Assembly: GCA_031291675.1 (NCBI GenBank)
Contig: JARLIO010000002.1
Coordinates: forward strand, 1 to 64,000
Source: Azospirillaceae bacterium
GTDB lineage: Bacteria > Pseudomonadota > Alphaproteobacteria > Azospirillales > Azospirillaceae
DNA: 64,000 nt
Direction of reading: 5' to 3'
Part shown: positions 8,718-18,649 of the stretch, one piece after another
How the letters are laid out: each line of letters opens with the position of its first letter
Numbering within the stretch: position 1 is the stretch's first letter
Position numbers and translations under genes: made by a program
Notes under the pieces: generated by a model
What the model was told of the DNA's origin: nothing
The model's database searches: none
The model's input: only the letters and a program-made list of their open reading frames with translations

Positions 8718-9662
8718 ATGATGAACAGCGTGGTCCCCGTGTTCGACCTGGCCGAAGGCGGGCTGTGGCTGGCTTTCGCCCGCGGTGTCACGATTGCCGC
8801 GCTGTTTTCCCTGTTTGGCACCCTGGTGTTTCTTCGCGTTGTGGCACCACGGTGCCGCCCGCGGATGACGGACCTTGAGGCAATGCGGGCGTGGCGCGCG
8901 CTGCGCCGGCTCGCCGGGCTCAGCGTGGCTGTGGCGATCGCAGCCCTGCTGACCTGGCTGGTGTTCCAGGCCGGCGCAATCGCGGATGCGGTCACGCTGC
9001 GCCAAGCCTTGCTGGCGACACCGCTGGTGCTGACCGCGACCCGCTTTGGCCATCTGGTCATGGTTCAAGCCGTGCTCCTGGCGGCGACCGCGGTTCTGCT
9101 GTCCCGATCCGCCAGCAGACAGCCTCACGCCCTGGCCGTTTGGACCGCCGGTGTCGCCGTCATCCTGCACGCCGGCCATGGACACGCCCTGTCGGTCGCG
9201 ACGCATCCGCTGTTGTTGCCCGCGTCGATGGCGCTGCATCTGCTGGCGGGTGGTGCGTGGCTCGGCGGGCTGGTGCCGCTGCTGCTGTTCGTCCGCATGA
9301 GCCCGCCGCAGACCGGCGCCACGGTCTGTCGCTATTTCTCGCCGCTGGGCAAGCTGTGCCTGGTCGCGATGCTGATCTCGGTGGTGTTTCAGGGGTGGGT
9401 GCTGATCGGCAATGTCCCGGCGCTGATCGGTACCGGCTATGGCTGGGTTGCCCTGGGCAAGCTTGCCCTGTTGGGTCTGTTGTTCGGCCTTGCCGTTCTC
9501 AACCGCTATCACCTCGCCCCGGCCCTGCGGGCCGCGAATGCGCGTAGCGCCCAGGTCTGGCTGGTCCGCAGCATCGCCCTCCAAACCGGGTTCAGTGTCG
9601 CCGTGATCCTGGCCGCCGCGGTGCTCGCCAGCCTGCCGCCCGGTTTTCAGCCCCCGTCATGA
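8718..9662 (+). CDS. copD: Copper resistance protein CopD
   Basis: A 314-residue inner-membrane protein with about eight helices and the CopD-family pattern of histidines within membrane segments (MALHLLAGGAWLGGLVPLLLF, FGHLVMVQAVLL, AGHGHAL). It is thought to receive copper from CopC and move it inward or into a membrane pool. Two in-frame ATGs (8718, 8721) and a GTG (8715) are possible starts. It begins 18 nt after copC, so it is the last gene of the operon. Confidence 0.9.
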   Translation: MMNSVVPVFDLAEGGLWLAFARGVTIAALFSLFGTLVFLRVVAPRCRPRMTDLEAMRAWRALRRLAGLSVAVAIAALLTWLVFQAGAIADAVTLRQALLATPLVLTATRFGHLVMVQAVLLAATAVLLSRSASRQPHALAVWTAGVAVILHAGHGHALSVATHPLLLPASMALHLLAGGAWLGGLVPLLLFVRMSPPQTGATVCRYFSPLGKLCLVAMLISVVFQGWVLIGNVPALIGTGYGWVALGKLALLGLLFGLAVLNRYHLAPALRAANARSAQVWLVRSIALQTGFSVAVILAAAVLASLPPGFQPPS

Positions 9663-9792
9663 CCCCGGTGGTGAAAGCGATGGCGTATCACCGCTGGCGG
9701 GATTGCGCGACCGTTGCTGTCAAAACGCTGATAGGATCCACGCGGAACCGCCGCTCCCGCCCTCTGGAGCGGCATTTCATGAAGGATCCGGC

Positions 9793-10632
9793 ATGACCCT
9801 GTCAGCAATCAAACCCCTGATTGGCCCGAACACGCAGCTTTGTATGTCACTGGCGGCGCGACCGGGGACCTTCGGCACCCGTTTTCACAATCGCCTCTAC
9901 GATCAACTCGGTCTTGACTTTATCTATAAGGCGTTCACGACGACCGATCTGCCGGCAGCAATCGGCGGCATCCGCGCCCTTGGCATTCGCGGCAGTGCCA
10001 TTTCCATGCCCTTCAAGGAGGCGGTCATTCCGTTGCTCGACCGGCTGGAGGGATCGGCGGCCACCATCGACAGCGTCAACACCATCGTCAATGATGGCGG
10101 CCATCTGACCGGGTACAACACCGACTATAGCGCGATCGTCACGTTGCTCGCCGAGGCGAAGATCGACCCGGCCACACCTTTTCTGCTCCAAGGTTCCGGG
10201 GGCATGGCCAAGGCGGTCGCGGCCGCTCTGCGTGACCGTGGCCACCGGCGCGGCACCGTGATTGCGCGCAACGAGACCACGGGCCGCCGCCTGGCCGATC
10301 TGTACGGCTTTGCCTGGGCTGCCAGCGCGAACGGGCTGGCGGCCCCGCTGCTCATCAACGCGACCCCGCTCGGGATGGCCGGACCGGACGCCGACACCCT
10401 GGCTTTCACCCAACAGACCATCGCGGATGCGGAGATCGTGTTCGATGTCGTGGCGCTCCCCGTCGAAACACCGCTGATGCGCACGGCACAGCGCGCCGGT
10501 CTTCGGCGCATCTCGGGCGCCGCCGTCGCGGTTTTACAGGCGCTCGAACAATTTGTCCTTTACACCGGCGTGCACCCGGAACCGACCATGGTCGAAGAGG
10601 CCGCCGCTTTTGCCCGGTCGGCGAGACCCTGA
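9793..10632 (+). CDS. Shikimate dehydrogenase paralogue (AroE-like)
   Basis: A 279-residue NAD(P)-dependent enzyme of the AroE/YdiB fold. Catalytic Lys75 is in SMPFKEAVIPLLD, Asn96 in IDSVNTIVN and Asp111 in GYNTDYSAI; the nucleotide-binding loop is QGSGGMAKAVAAAL. The N-terminal substrate loop differs from canonical AroE: where AroE has an SxS-type HSLSPxxHN motif, here the sequence is CMSLAARPGTFGTRFHN. It may therefore act on shikimate poorly or use quinate or an amino analogue. Start ATG 9793 has AAGGA seven bases upstream. It stands alone, convergent with the scp genes. Confidence 0.85.
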   Translation: MTLSAIKPLIGPNTQLCMSLAARPGTFGTRFHNRLYDQLGLDFIYKAFTTTDLPAAIGGIRALGIRGSAISMPFKEAVIPLLDRLEGSAATIDSVNTIVNDGGHLTGYNTDYSAIVTLLAEAKIDPATPFLLQGSGGMAKAVAAALRDRGHRRGTVIARNETTGRRLADLYGFAWAASANGLAAPLLINATPLGMAGPDADTLAFTQQTIADAEIVFDVVALPVETPLMRTAQRAGLRRISGAAVAVLQALEQFVLYTGVHPEPTMVEEAAAFARSARP

Positions 10633-10707
10633 CCGGCCGTTTCAGATCGCGTGACCCGCACTGCGGCTAAACAAGATGCAGAAACGGAGCATTCTTGCCC
10701 TGGCCAC

Positions 10708-11382
10708 CTACTCGCCCTCCGTCTCACCGTCGGGTTCCGCCGGCACGCCGTCGTCGTTGCCCATCGGGATCGAGCCGAGTACGGGCCGGGACTCCAGCAA
10801 ACCGGCGGCGCGCAACTCCTCGACCCCCGGCAGATCGCGCAGCGAGGACAGGCTGAAATAATTCAGAAAATGGTCGGTGGTGATCCAGGTCAAAGGCCGG
10901 CCCGGCGTTTCCCGTCGCCGTCCCGGACCAATCCAGCCGGCCTCCAGCAACAGGTCGAGCGTCCCTTTGGAGGTCGCGACGCCCCGGATGCCTTCGATCT
11001 CCGTGCGCGTCACCGGCTGATGATAGGCGATGATCGCCAATGTTTCGATCGCGGCGCGCGACAATTTCCGGGCGACCTCGGTTTCAACCCGAAGCGCCGG
11101 CGCCAGATCAAGCGCGGTGCGGAACGCCAGGCGTCCGTTGAACTCGAACAGATTGATACCGCCATCGGCATAGCGCGCCGTCAGGGCCGCGATCACGGTC
11201 GCGACGTCGACATCCGGGCCCAAGCGCAACGCCAGATCCTGCCGTGAAATCGGCTCCACCGCGGCGAAGATCAGCGCCTCCGCCAGCCGTTCCGGTGACA
11301 CCGTCCCCGGAGTCACGGGCGCCATCGGCTCTTGTTGCGCGCGCTCTTCAACGGGAGCGGTTTCCGCCTCGGCATCACTCAT
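10708..11382 (-). CDS. scpB: Segregation and condensation protein ScpB
   Basis: A 224-residue kleisin-associated protein of the SMC-ScpAB condensin, needed for chromosome segregation. The tandem winged-helix fold is visible: ALIFAAVEPISRQDLALRLG and LSRAAIETLAIIAYHQPVTRTEIEGIRGV, the most conserved ScpB segment. The C-terminal 50 residues are acidic and low-complexity. Start at ATG 11382 (MSDAEAE). Located 22 nt after scpA on the same strand; the pair forms the expected unit. Confidence 0.95.
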   Translation of the reverse strand: MSDAEAETAPVEERAQQEPMAPVTPGTVSPERLAEALIFAAVEPISRQDLALRLGPDVDVATVIAALTARYADGGINLFEFNGRLAFRTALDLAPALRVETEVARKLSRAAIETLAIIAYHQPVTRTEIEGIRGVATSKGTLDLLLEAGWIGPGRRRETPGRPLTWITTDHFLNYFSLSSLRDLPGVEELRAAGLLESRPVLGSIPMGNDDGVPAEPDGETEGE

Positions 11383-11404
11383 GACCTGAAAAACCACGAC
11401 ACGA

Positions 11405-12250
11405 TTAATTCTCTTGTTGCACGGACGGTGGCGACGCCGCCATGTCATCGGCCGGTTCCGCGACGGCGCCGACACGGCGGCGCAAAAAGATCGGGGCGAA
11501 GGCACCATCCTGCCGCAGCTCGATATCCCCGGCCTTCGCCAGTTCCAGGCTGGCGGCGAAATGGGCCGCCATCACCGAACGCCGCACCAACGGACCCGTC
11601 CCGGCCAGCGACGGCAGGAAGCTTGACAGCACGGTCCAATCCGGGATCTGCCCCAGGGTGAAACGGAGCCGGACCAGCGCCTCCTCCAGGCTCACCAGAC
11701 CGGTGGGCACAAAAGACAGGCCGATCGGATCCTGCTCGCGCTTGTGCTCGGCATAGGCCTTCAGCAGATCATACAGCGTCGCCGAGAACACCGGCCGCTT
11801 GGTGATGGCAATGCCCTCCGGCGCGCCCCGGGCGAACACATCGAGCCCCAGGCGCGGCCGCGCCATCAGCTGCGCCGCAGCCGCCTGCATCGCCTCCAGC
11901 CGGCGCAGCTGAAACGCCAACGCCGCCGCCAGCTCCTCGCCACTGGGCTGTTCATCAACCGGCTCGGGCAGCAGCAGGCGCGATTTCAAATAGGCGAGCC
12001 AGGCTGCCATCACCAGATAATCCGCGGCCAGCTCCAGCCGCAGCCGCCGCGCCGCTGCGATGAACGCCAGATATTGGTCGGCCAGCGCCAGGATCGAGAT
12101 CCGCGTCAAATCGACCTTCTGCTCCCGCGCCAGCGACAGCAGCATGTCGATCGGCCCGCCATAGCCGTCGAGATCCAGCACCAGGACGGCGCTGTCGCCG
12201 GGCGCGGCAGAATCCGGGGAATCGGCGGTGGTGACCGGGGTATCGGACAT
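11405..12250 (-). CDS. scpA: Segregation and condensation protein ScpA
   Basis: A 281-residue kleisin subunit that bridges SMC heads and binds ScpB. The N-terminal motif LDLDGYGGPIDMLLSLAREQKVDL is diagnostic, followed by the helical ADYLVMAAWLAYLKSRLLLPEP segment and a C-terminal winged helix (VMAAHFAASLELAKAGDIELRQD). The ATG at 12250 is used here; a TTG at 12286 overlaps the stop of the upstream protease gene (TTGA) and would add 12 residues, so coupling is possible. Confidence 0.93.
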   Translation of the reverse strand: MSDTPVTTADSPDSAAPGDSAVLVLDLDGYGGPIDMLLSLAREQKVDLTRISILALADQYLAFIAAARRLRLELAADYLVMAAWLAYLKSRLLLPEPVDEQPSGEELAAALAFQLRRLEAMQAAAAQLMARPRLGLDVFARGAPEGIAITKRPVFSATLYDLLKAYAEHKREQDPIGLSFVPTGLVSLEEALVRLRFTLGQIPDWTVLSSFLPSLAGTGPLVRRSVMAAHFAASLELAKAGDIELRQDGAFAPIFLRRRVGAVAEPADDMAASPPSVQQEN

Positions 12251-12282
12251 GGCCGGCGTCTGGATCGTCGTTGCGGCCGGGG

Positions 12283-12960
12283 TCAATCCTGGCCCGTGAC
12301 CAGTGCGATGCCGTGAAACAGCATCTCGACCGGTTTGGTCAGAATCGCAGCCAGCGGATTGATGACGTAGCCAAACTGCAGGGCGACGAACGGCAGCAGA
12401 AACACCAGGCCGATCATCAGCGGCATGCCATAGCGTTCGACCCGCGCGAACCGGATCGCCAGGCGACGCGGCAGGACTCCGACCAGAACCCGCCCGCCGT
12501 CCAGAGGGGGAATCGGCAGCATATTGAACACCGCCAGCACGACATTGACCATCACCGAACGCACCAGCGCGCCGCCGATCCAGTCGCCCGCAGCCCCGGG
12601 AACGAATTCAGCCGCATGCAGCAGCAGCGCCGACACAAGGGCCAGAAACAGATTGGTCGCCGGTCCCGCCAGAGCCACCGCCACCATGCCCCATCGGGGG
12701 TCGCGCAGCCGATGAAACGCGACCGGAACCGGTTTTGCCCAGCCGAACAGAAAGGGTGCATGGGCCAGAATCAAGAAAGCCGGCAGCAGCACCGTCCCGA
12801 GGGGGTCGATGTGGCGCAGCGGATTGAACGTGACCCGACCCAGCCGCCAGGCCGTGTCATCGCCCAGGCGCCAGGCGGCCCAGCCATGCGCCGCCTCATG
12901 CAGGGTGATCGCGATGATGGCGGGCAACGCCCACATCGCGATATCGGAAATTTGCTCCAT
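12283..12960 (-). CDS. Site-2 protease family (M50) membrane protein
   Basis: A 225-residue membrane zinc metalloprotease. Zinc ligands are in HEAAH (residues 21-25), and the third ligand is Asp154 in NMLPIPPLDGGRV, the NPxxPLDGG-type motif. Five to six hydrophobic helices are visible. The short form without PDZ domains matches the YwhC/Rip2-like group rather than RseP. Tightly packed between nagZ (stop touching its ATG at 12960) and scpA, so co-transcribed. Substrate unknown. Confidence 0.92.
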   Translation of the reverse strand: MEQISDIAMWALPAIIAITLHEAAHGWAAWRLGDDTAWRLGRVTFNPLRHIDPLGTVLLPAFLILAHAPFLFGWAKPVPVAFHRLRDPRWGMVAVALAGPATNLFLALVSALLLHAAEFVPGAAGDWIGGALVRSVMVNVVLAVFNMLPIPPLDGGRVLVGVLPRRLAIRFARVERYGMPLMIGLVFLLPFVALQFGYVINPLAAILTKPVEMLFHGIALVTGQD

Positions 12961-13988
12961 TACGCATCCGATCCCAGCAAGGCATCAAGCTCGGCGCGCA
13001 GCGCCCCTTCGTCGATGTCGGCAACTGACGGCAGGCCGGCACGCGCCCGGATCCAGCGATCCAGGCTGCGGCCCGCCAGCGCAGGCGTTACCGCCGCGAT
13101 AGCCGCCATTTCGCCGAGGTCGCCATTGCAATGCAGCGCAATGTCACATCCCGCCGCCGAGACCGCCGCCGCGCGCTCCGCCAGCGTCCCCGACAGCGCC
13201 TGCATCGACAGATCGTCGCTCAGCAACAAGCCGTTGAAGCCGAGGCGCTGACGCACCACGTCGCCGATCACTTTGGCCGAGACGCTGCCCGCATGATCCG
13301 GGTCAATCGCTTCATAGACCACATGCGCGACCATGGCCAAAGGTTGCCCCGACAGCGCCCGGAACGGCAGGAAATCGGTGGCGTCGAGCTCCGCCAGCGA
13401 GGCTGTGACCCGCGGCAGGGCGCGATGACTATCGACCAGAGCCCGGCCATGGCCCGGCGTGTGCTTGACCACGGGCAGCACCCCCCCGGCCAGGAGGCCG
13501 GCGCACGCCGCGCCCGCCAGTTGCGCCACCAGCAGCGGGTCCGTCGCGAAGGCGCGATCGCCGATGATATTGTCGCTTCCCTCGACCGGAACGTCACAGA
13601 CCGGCGCGCAATCGACGTCGATGCCGAGATCGAACAAAGTCGCCGCGATCAGGCGCGCATTGATCCATGCGGCACGCACGCCCGCTGCCGGATTTTCCCG
13701 GGCCCGGTCACCGATGCGCCGCGCCGCAGGCCAGGCCGGCCAGGCGGGCGGCCGGAGCCGGGCCACCCGACCGCCTTCCTGGTCGATCAGGACCGGCGCG
13801 TCAGGCCGGTCGACACTTTCGCGCAGCGCCGTCACCAGGGCCTGCACCTGCTCGGGCGACGCGCAATTGCGTTGAAACAGCACGAAACCAAAGGGGTTGG
13901 CGTCACGAAAGAACATCGCCTCGTCGGCTGTCAGCGTCGTACCGGCACAGCCGAAAACAAGGGCACGCGGTGTATCAAGGCCTGACAA
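12960..13988 (-). CDS. nagZ: Beta-N-acetylhexosaminidase NagZ
   Basis: Glycoside hydrolase family 3 enzyme that removes N-acetylglucosamine from anhydro-muropeptides during peptidoglycan recycling. Clear motifs are VLIDQEGGRVARLRPP, the catalytic histidine loop VVKHTPGHGRALVDSH, and the nucleophile aspartate in GLLLSDDLSM. The start is uncertain. The frame stays open to an ATG at 14102 but that would overlap the SPOR gene by 128 nt; the TTG at 13988 gives a 342-residue protein starting just before TPRALVFGCAG, where family similarity begins, so I prefer it. An AmpG-type importer occurs at 32 kb, so both recycling steps are in this window. Confidence 0.9.
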   Translation of the reverse strand: MSGLDTPRALVFGCAGTTLTADEAMFFRDANPFGFVLFQRNCASPEQVQALVTALRESVDRPDAPVLIDQEGGRVARLRPPAWPAWPAARRIGDRARENPAAGVRAAWINARLIAATLFDLGIDVDCAPVCDVPVEGSDNIIGDRAFATDPLLVAQLAGAACAGLLAGGVLPVVKHTPGHGRALVDSHRALPRVTASLAELDATDFLPFRALSGQPLAMVAHVVYEAIDPDHAGSVSAKVIGDVVRQRLGFNGLLLSDDLSMQALSGTLAERAAAVSAAGCDIALHCNGDLGEMAAIAAVTPALAGRSLDRWIRARAGLPSVADIDEGALRAELDALLGSDA

Positions 13989-15456
13989 GGATGCACCCGA
14001 TATTTTGAGCCCGCATGGTCTGACAGATTCCGGCAGCGCGCGCTTCGTCCATGGGCCCGCCGAGGACACGGTAGTGGACCCCTTTTTCGCCGAGATCGGC
14101 ACGGATCACCTGATGGCCAACCCCGCCGAGCGCGCTGCTGAAGCGACTGGCGATCCGTTCCCATTCGCTCGTGGCCTCAGCCGCGGTCGGCACCGAGGCG
14201 ACCTGGATGCGATAACCGCCACCGCTCGCGGCCCGGGCCTGGCTGCCGATCGGCCGGGGCGAGGCCGTCGCGACCTCAAGCGGCCGCGAGGGATTGCGCG
14301 CCGCCGTCAAAGGAACCGGCGCCCCTGCTGCGGCCGCGCGACCCGGCGGTGTCAGCGACGCGGGCGCACCCGAAGCCGACGACACCGCCGATGCCGGCAA
14401 TTGCCCCAGAATCTGGGCGGCCTCAAGCGCCGCCGGGCTGAGGGACCGGGGCGCGACGGGGGCCTTGGCGGCCGAGGGCGGCGCGGGCCGGGGCGTGGCC
14501 GGCTTGGGTGGTTTGGGCGCCGTCGTCGCCACGACGGGCGGTGGCGCGCTGGCCGGTGGCGGCGTTACGCCGGGCCCGGCGCCGCCTTGTGTCGTCCCGG
14601 TTGCAGGCGCGCTCGCCTCCGGCGTTGCCGGCGTCACTGCAGCGACGGCGCCATCAGCGGTCGGCGCGACCGGCGGCGCATTGGGGTCAACCAGCAGATT
14701 GGCCGGGGGCGACGGCGGCGGTGCCGGTCGTTGCAACGGTTCCTCGGGCGGCGGCAGCAACTGCTCCACCCCCGGCGGGCTCTCGTTCTTGCCGTCGGGG
14801 TGCAGACGCTCATAGACCAGAATATCCTGGTTGGGCACTTCCATGCCGCCGGGCTGATCGGGACGCAATTTGTAGGGCGTTCGATCGGCCTGGATCAGGG
14901 GCACGGCCCCGCCTGTGGTGACCGGACCGCCGTGATGCCCGCCGAGCAGCATCCAGCCACCCGCCAACACCAGCAGCGCGGCGGCGCCGACACCGGCATA
15001 AACCCAGCCGCGCGACCACGGGCCGGCCGGCGTCGGGCCCGGTGCCTGTGCCGGCCCATAGCCGGGTTCGTTGCCGGGATCCGGCCCGGGCGGTACGCCA
15101 TAGGGGTCGGCCGCCGCGGGGCCGTAACCACCCGCGGCCGCGCCCTGCGGGCGATAATCGCCAAATTCCGGAGTCGTCGGTCCGGGCCAGCCCGTGCTGT
15201 CCGGTACCCCGAGCGGGTCGACTCGTCCGGGATCGGGCGGCGAATAGGGATCGGCATGACGATAGCCGGGTATGACCGGATCGACCGGCGGCGAAGCGCT
15301 CACCCCGCCGTAATAGGGCGATTGCTCCGGCGACGGATCACCCGCCGCGCGACGCGGAGGTTCGGATCGGTACCAATCAGCGGGATCGGCGCGCAAGCCG
15401 GGATCCGGCCGCAGCTCCCGACGCCGCACCGTCGCGTCATCGTCTTGCCTGCTCAT
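13975..15456 (-). CDS. SPOR-domain cell-division protein
   Basis: A 493-residue bitopic protein. Residues 1-155 are a proline/glycine/aspartate-rich cytoplasmic region, a single membrane helix follows ([21 protein letters not shown]), then a long periplasmic Pro-Ala linker, and the C-terminal 75 residues form a SPOR domain ([21 protein letters not shown] through [19 protein letters not shown]) that binds denuded septal peptidoglycan. It overlaps argS by four bases (ATGA) upstream and the nagZ start downstream, so cell-wall and translation genes share one transcript. Confidence 0.88.
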   Translation of the reverse strand: MSRQDDDATVRRRELRPDPGLRADPADWYRSEPPRRAAGDPSPEQSPYYGGVSASPPVDPVIPGYRHADPYSPPDPGRVDPLGVPDSTGWPGPTTPEFGDYRPQGAAAGGYGPAAADPYGVPPGPDPGNEPGYGPAQAPGPTPAGPWSRGWVYAGVGAAALLVLAGGWMLLGGHHGGPVTTGGAVPLIQADRTPYKLRPDQPGGMEVPNQDILVYERLHPDGKNESPPGVEQLLPPPEEPLQRPAPPPSPPANLLVDPNAPPVAPTADGAVAAVTPATPEASAPATGTTQGGAGPGVTPPPASAPPPVVATTAPKPPKPATPRPAPPSAAKAPVAPRSLSPAALEAAQILGQLPASAVSSASGAPASLTPPGRAAAAGAPVPLTAARNPSRPLEVATASPRPIGSQARAASGGGYRIQVASVPTAAEATSEWERIASRFSSALGGVGHQVIRADLGEKGVHYRVLGGPMDEARAAGICQTMRAQNIGCILVRP

Positions 15457-17210
15457 CCACGCAGCTCCTCGACCGGTTCGACCCCCATGATCGCGAGACC
15501 GCAGGCGATCACGGTCGCCACTGCGGAAACCAGCACCATCCGGGCCGACGTCAACGCAGGATCATCGGCAATCAAGAACCGTAATGTTGCGTTGTCATTG
15601 CCCTTATTCCAGAGGCCGTGGAACGCCGCCGCCAGATCATACAGGAAAAATGCAATGCGATGGGGCTCATGCGCATCGGCCGCCGCTTCGACGGTTCGCG
15701 GAAACGCCGCCATGCGTTTGATCACGTCAAGTTCTTCGGGCGCATTCAGCCGCTCGACCGCGACCCGGGCCAGGGCAGCGGGCGACAGATCGGCGTCCGG
15801 CATCGTTTGCGCGGCGTGACGCAGCACCGATTTGCACCGGGCATGTGCATATTGAACGTAGAAGACCGGATTGTCCTTCGACTGCTCGGTGACCTTTGCG
15901 AAGTCGAATTCGAGCGTCTGGTCATTGCGCCGCGTCAGCATGATGAAGCGAACGACATCCCTGCCGACCTGATCGATCACGTCGCGCAGCGTGACGAAAG
16001 TGCCCGCCCGCTTGGACATCTTGACCGGATGACCGTCCTGCATCAGGTGAACCAGCTGACAGATCATGCAGTCCAGCACACCCTCGCCCCCGGTGACCGC
16101 CTTGGTCGCCGACTGCATCCGTTTGACATAACCACCGTGATCGGCCCCCAGAACATCGATCAGCACCCGCGAGCCGCGGCGGAACTTGTCATAGTGATAG
16201 GCGATATCGTTGGCAAAATAGGTGTAGGACCCGTCGGACTTCTGCAGCGGCCGATCGACATCGTCGCCGAATTCCGTGGCCCGGAACAGCAGTTGGGGCC
16301 GCGGTTCCCAATCATCGGGCTTCTTGCCCTTGGGCGGTTCCAGGACGCCACGATAGATCAGATTGCGGTCGGTCAGCGACTGCAAAGCCGTGGCGACGGC
16401 ACCGCTGGCGACCAGGGCGCGCTCGGAACTGTAGACCTGGATTCCGACCCCCAGGGCCGCCAGATCGGCACGCACCCAGTCCATGATCATCGCAATCGCG
16501 AAATCGCGGATGGCGGGCAGCCATTCGGCCTCCGCGGCTTCGAGCCACTGCCGCCCGTCACGCTCGACCAGGGCCACCGCGACGTCCTTGAGATAATCGC
16601 CGGGATAGAGACCCGGCGGGATCTCGCCGATCTCTTCGCCCAGCGCCTCGCGATACCGCAAATAGGCCGACCGGGCCAATACCTCGACCTGGGCGCCGGC
16701 ATCGTTGACGTAGTATTCGCGGGTGACGGTGTAGCCGGCTTTTTCGAGCAACGCGGCCAGGGCATCGCCGACGACGGCGCCCCGCGCATGCGCGGCATGC
16801 AACGGGCCCGTCGGGTTGGCGGAGACATATTCGATGTTGACCGCGATGCCCCGCCCGGCGTCGCCGTCGCCATAGCGCGACCCCGCCGTCAGAATATCGG
16901 CCAGGCAGGACTGCCAGAACGCTGTGGTCAAACGGAGATTGACGAAACCGGGACCGGCAACGGTCGCGGCGGCGACATGGGGCAGCCGGGTCAGTTCCTG
17001 GACCAGACGTTCCGCCAGTTCACGGGGCGGACGGCCAACCTGGCGCGCCAGAATCATCGCGGCATTGGTCGACAGATCACCATGGCTGGTGTCGCGCGGC
17101 GGCTCGACCGTCAATTTGGACGAATCGAGGCCGGCCGGAAGTTCGCCGGCGGCGCTCAGGCGGTCCAGCATGGCCTTGATGTCGAGGGCGAAGGTCTTGA
17201 AAACGTCCAT
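15453..17210 (-). CDS. argS: Arginyl-tRNA synthetase
   Basis: A 585-residue class I synthetase charging tRNA-Arg. The [20 protein letters not shown]-like region holds the signature, and [17 protein letters not shown] is the KMSKS-equivalent loop; the anticodon-binding DALR domain fills the C-terminus (from about residue 470). The signature tetrapeptide reads HAAH instead of the usual HVGH/HIGH; both histidines are kept. Start at ATG 17210 and the four-base overlap with the SPOR gene fit the operon. Confidence 0.96.
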   Translation of the reverse strand: MDVFKTFALDIKAMLDRLSAAGELPAGLDSSKLTVEPPRDTSHGDLSTNAAMILARQVGRPPRELAERLVQELTRLPHVAAATVAGPGFVNLRLTTAFWQSCLADILTAGSRYGDGDAGRGIAVNIEYVSANPTGPLHAAHARGAVVGDALAALLEKAGYTVTREYYVNDAGAQVEVLARSAYLRYREALGEEIGEIPPGLYPGDYLKDVAVALVERDGRQWLEAAEAEWLPAIRDFAIAMIMDWVRADLAALGVGIQVYSSERALVASGAVATALQSLTDRNLIYRGVLEPPKGKKPDDWEPRPQLLFRATEFGDDVDRPLQKSDGSYTYFANDIAYHYDKFRRGSRVLIDVLGADHGGYVKRMQSATKAVTGGEGVLDCMICQLVHLMQDGHPVKMSKRAGTFVTLRDVIDQVGRDVVRFIMLTRRNDQTLEFDFAKVTEQSKDNPVFYVQYAHARCKSVLRHAAQTMPDADLSPAALARVAVERLNAPEELDVIKRMAAFPRTVEAAADAHEPHRIAFFLYDLAAAFHGLWNKGNDNATLRFLIADDPALTSARMVLVSAVATVIACGLAIMGVEPVEELRG

Positions 17211-17216
17211 TGACTG

Positions 17217-18431
17217 TCAGCTACCCATGTCAAAGAGGCGGGAATGCTCACCGAGCGCGTAGCGATCGGTCATTCCCGCGATATAATCGGCAATCAGGCG
17301 GGCGCGAACCGACGCATCGGTCGTACCCCCCTGCACTGCCAAGTCGTGCTGCCAATCGGTCGGCAGACAATTGGGTTCGGCCATCAACAGCACGAACAGG
17401 TCACGAACGACACGCCGGGCCTTGCTCATAACCCGGTTGACCTTGTAGTGCCGATACATGTGCTGTTTCAAGAAGGCTCGCACCATCTGGCTATGGTCCC
17501 GCATCGGCTCGCTGAATTCGACCAGCGGCATGCCGGCATGCCGGACCGCCGCGGCGCAATCCGGTCGGACCAGCGCGAGACGCCGCCTGGTCTCCGCCAC
17601 CACATCCTCAACCATCAGGCCGATCAGCCGGCGAATGGTTTCGTGGATCAGCCGTGTCCGGTCCAATCCGGGATAGTGCCGCCTCACGTCCCGCAGCACC
17701 GGCTCGATCAACGGCAGCTCATTCAGATCGTCGAGGCTGAACAGCGTGGCCCGCAAGCCGTCATCCATATCATGATTGTTGTAGGCAATGTCATCGGCCA
17801 ATGCCGCGACCTGGGCTTCGGGACCGGCATAGGTCCGCAGTTCGAGATCCCAGATCGCATTGAAGGCCGCGAGGGTCGGCGGCAACGCGCCCGGCGACGC
17901 CGCGTCGGCACTTGTCGGCACGACCGGACCATTGTGCTTAACCACACCCTCCAGGGTTTCCCAGGTCAGGTTGAGCCCATCGAAATCCGGGTATCGCCGT
18001 TCCAGCCGGGTCAGGATACGCAAGGTCTGATCGTTATGGGCGAAGCCGCCATAGGGCGCCATGGCCTCGTTCAGCGCCTCCTCCCCGGCATGACCGAAAC
18101 AGGTGTGCCCCAGGTCATGCGCCAGCGCGATCGCCTCGGTCAGGTCCTCGTCGAGGCCCAGGGTCCGGGCGATCGAACGCGCGATCTGCGCGACCTCAAG
18201 GCTGTGGGTCAGTCGGGTCCGGTAATAATCACCCTCGGTCGAGACGAAGACCTGGGTCTTGTCCTTCAGCTTGCGAAATGCGCCAGAGTGAACCACCCGG
18301 TCGCGATCACGCTGGAACGGCGTCCGGGTTCGACTGTCCGCTTCGGGGAACAGCCGGCCGCGCGTCCGCGCGGCGCTGGTGGCGAAGGCGGCAGGTTCCG
18401 GGCGAAACAGGGGGACAATCGGCAGGGTCAT
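17217..18431 (-). CDS. dgt: dGTPase-like deoxynucleotide triphosphohydrolase
   Basis: A 404-residue HD-domain enzyme that hydrolyses dNTPs (usually dGTP) to nucleoside and tripolyphosphate. The HD metal site is spread over RTRLTHSLEVAQIARSIAR and IALAHDLGHTCFGHAGEEAL; KDKTQVFV upstream and ALADDIAYNNHDMDDGL downstream are also conserved family segments. ATG 18431 is used; an upstream GTG (18440) is possible. It ends six bases before argS on the same strand and is probably the first gene of that operon. Confidence 0.93.
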   Translation of the reverse strand: MTLPIVPLFRPEPAAFATSAARTRGRLFPEADSRTRTPFQRDRDRVVHSGAFRKLKDKTQVFVSTEGDYYRTRLTHSLEVAQIARSIARTLGLDEDLTEAIALAHDLGHTCFGHAGEEALNEAMAPYGGFAHNDQTLRILTRLERRYPDFDGLNLTWETLEGVVKHNGPVVPTSADAASPGALPPTLAAFNAIWDLELRTYAGPEAQVAALADDIAYNNHDMDDGLRATLFSLDDLNELPLIEPVLRDVRRHYPGLDRTRLIHETIRRLIGLMVEDVVAETRRRLALVRPDCAAAVRHAGMPLVEFSEPMRDHSQMVRAFLKQHMYRHYKVNRVMSKARRVVRDLFVLLMAEPNCLPTDWQHDLAVQGGTTDASVRARLIADYIAGMTDRYALGEHSRLFDMGS

Positions 18432-18649
18432 GCGCGGCACAGTAACCAGGGGGTGATATCAAAGGCAACCTTTGCCACAGCCTTTATCACCGGCGTGACG
18501 GCACGGAATTTGAATTCGGTGTGCTCGTCCCCTATCTCAAGGGGGATGGCATGATTTTGTCTCACCCCCTACACTTGCCGGAGCTGTTTCGGGCACCGCG
18601 ACCGACCCGAACCGTTCTGTCCGTTCCCCCTGAGACCAGGATTCCGACA

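Noticed and set aside
12271-13251. Plus-strand frame opposite the M50 protease and nagZ
   Set aside because: His/Gln/Arg-rich shadow.
13897-15819. 640-residue plus-strand frame opposite the SPOR gene and argS
   Set aside because: Arg/Gly-rich shadow of the low-complexity SPOR linker.
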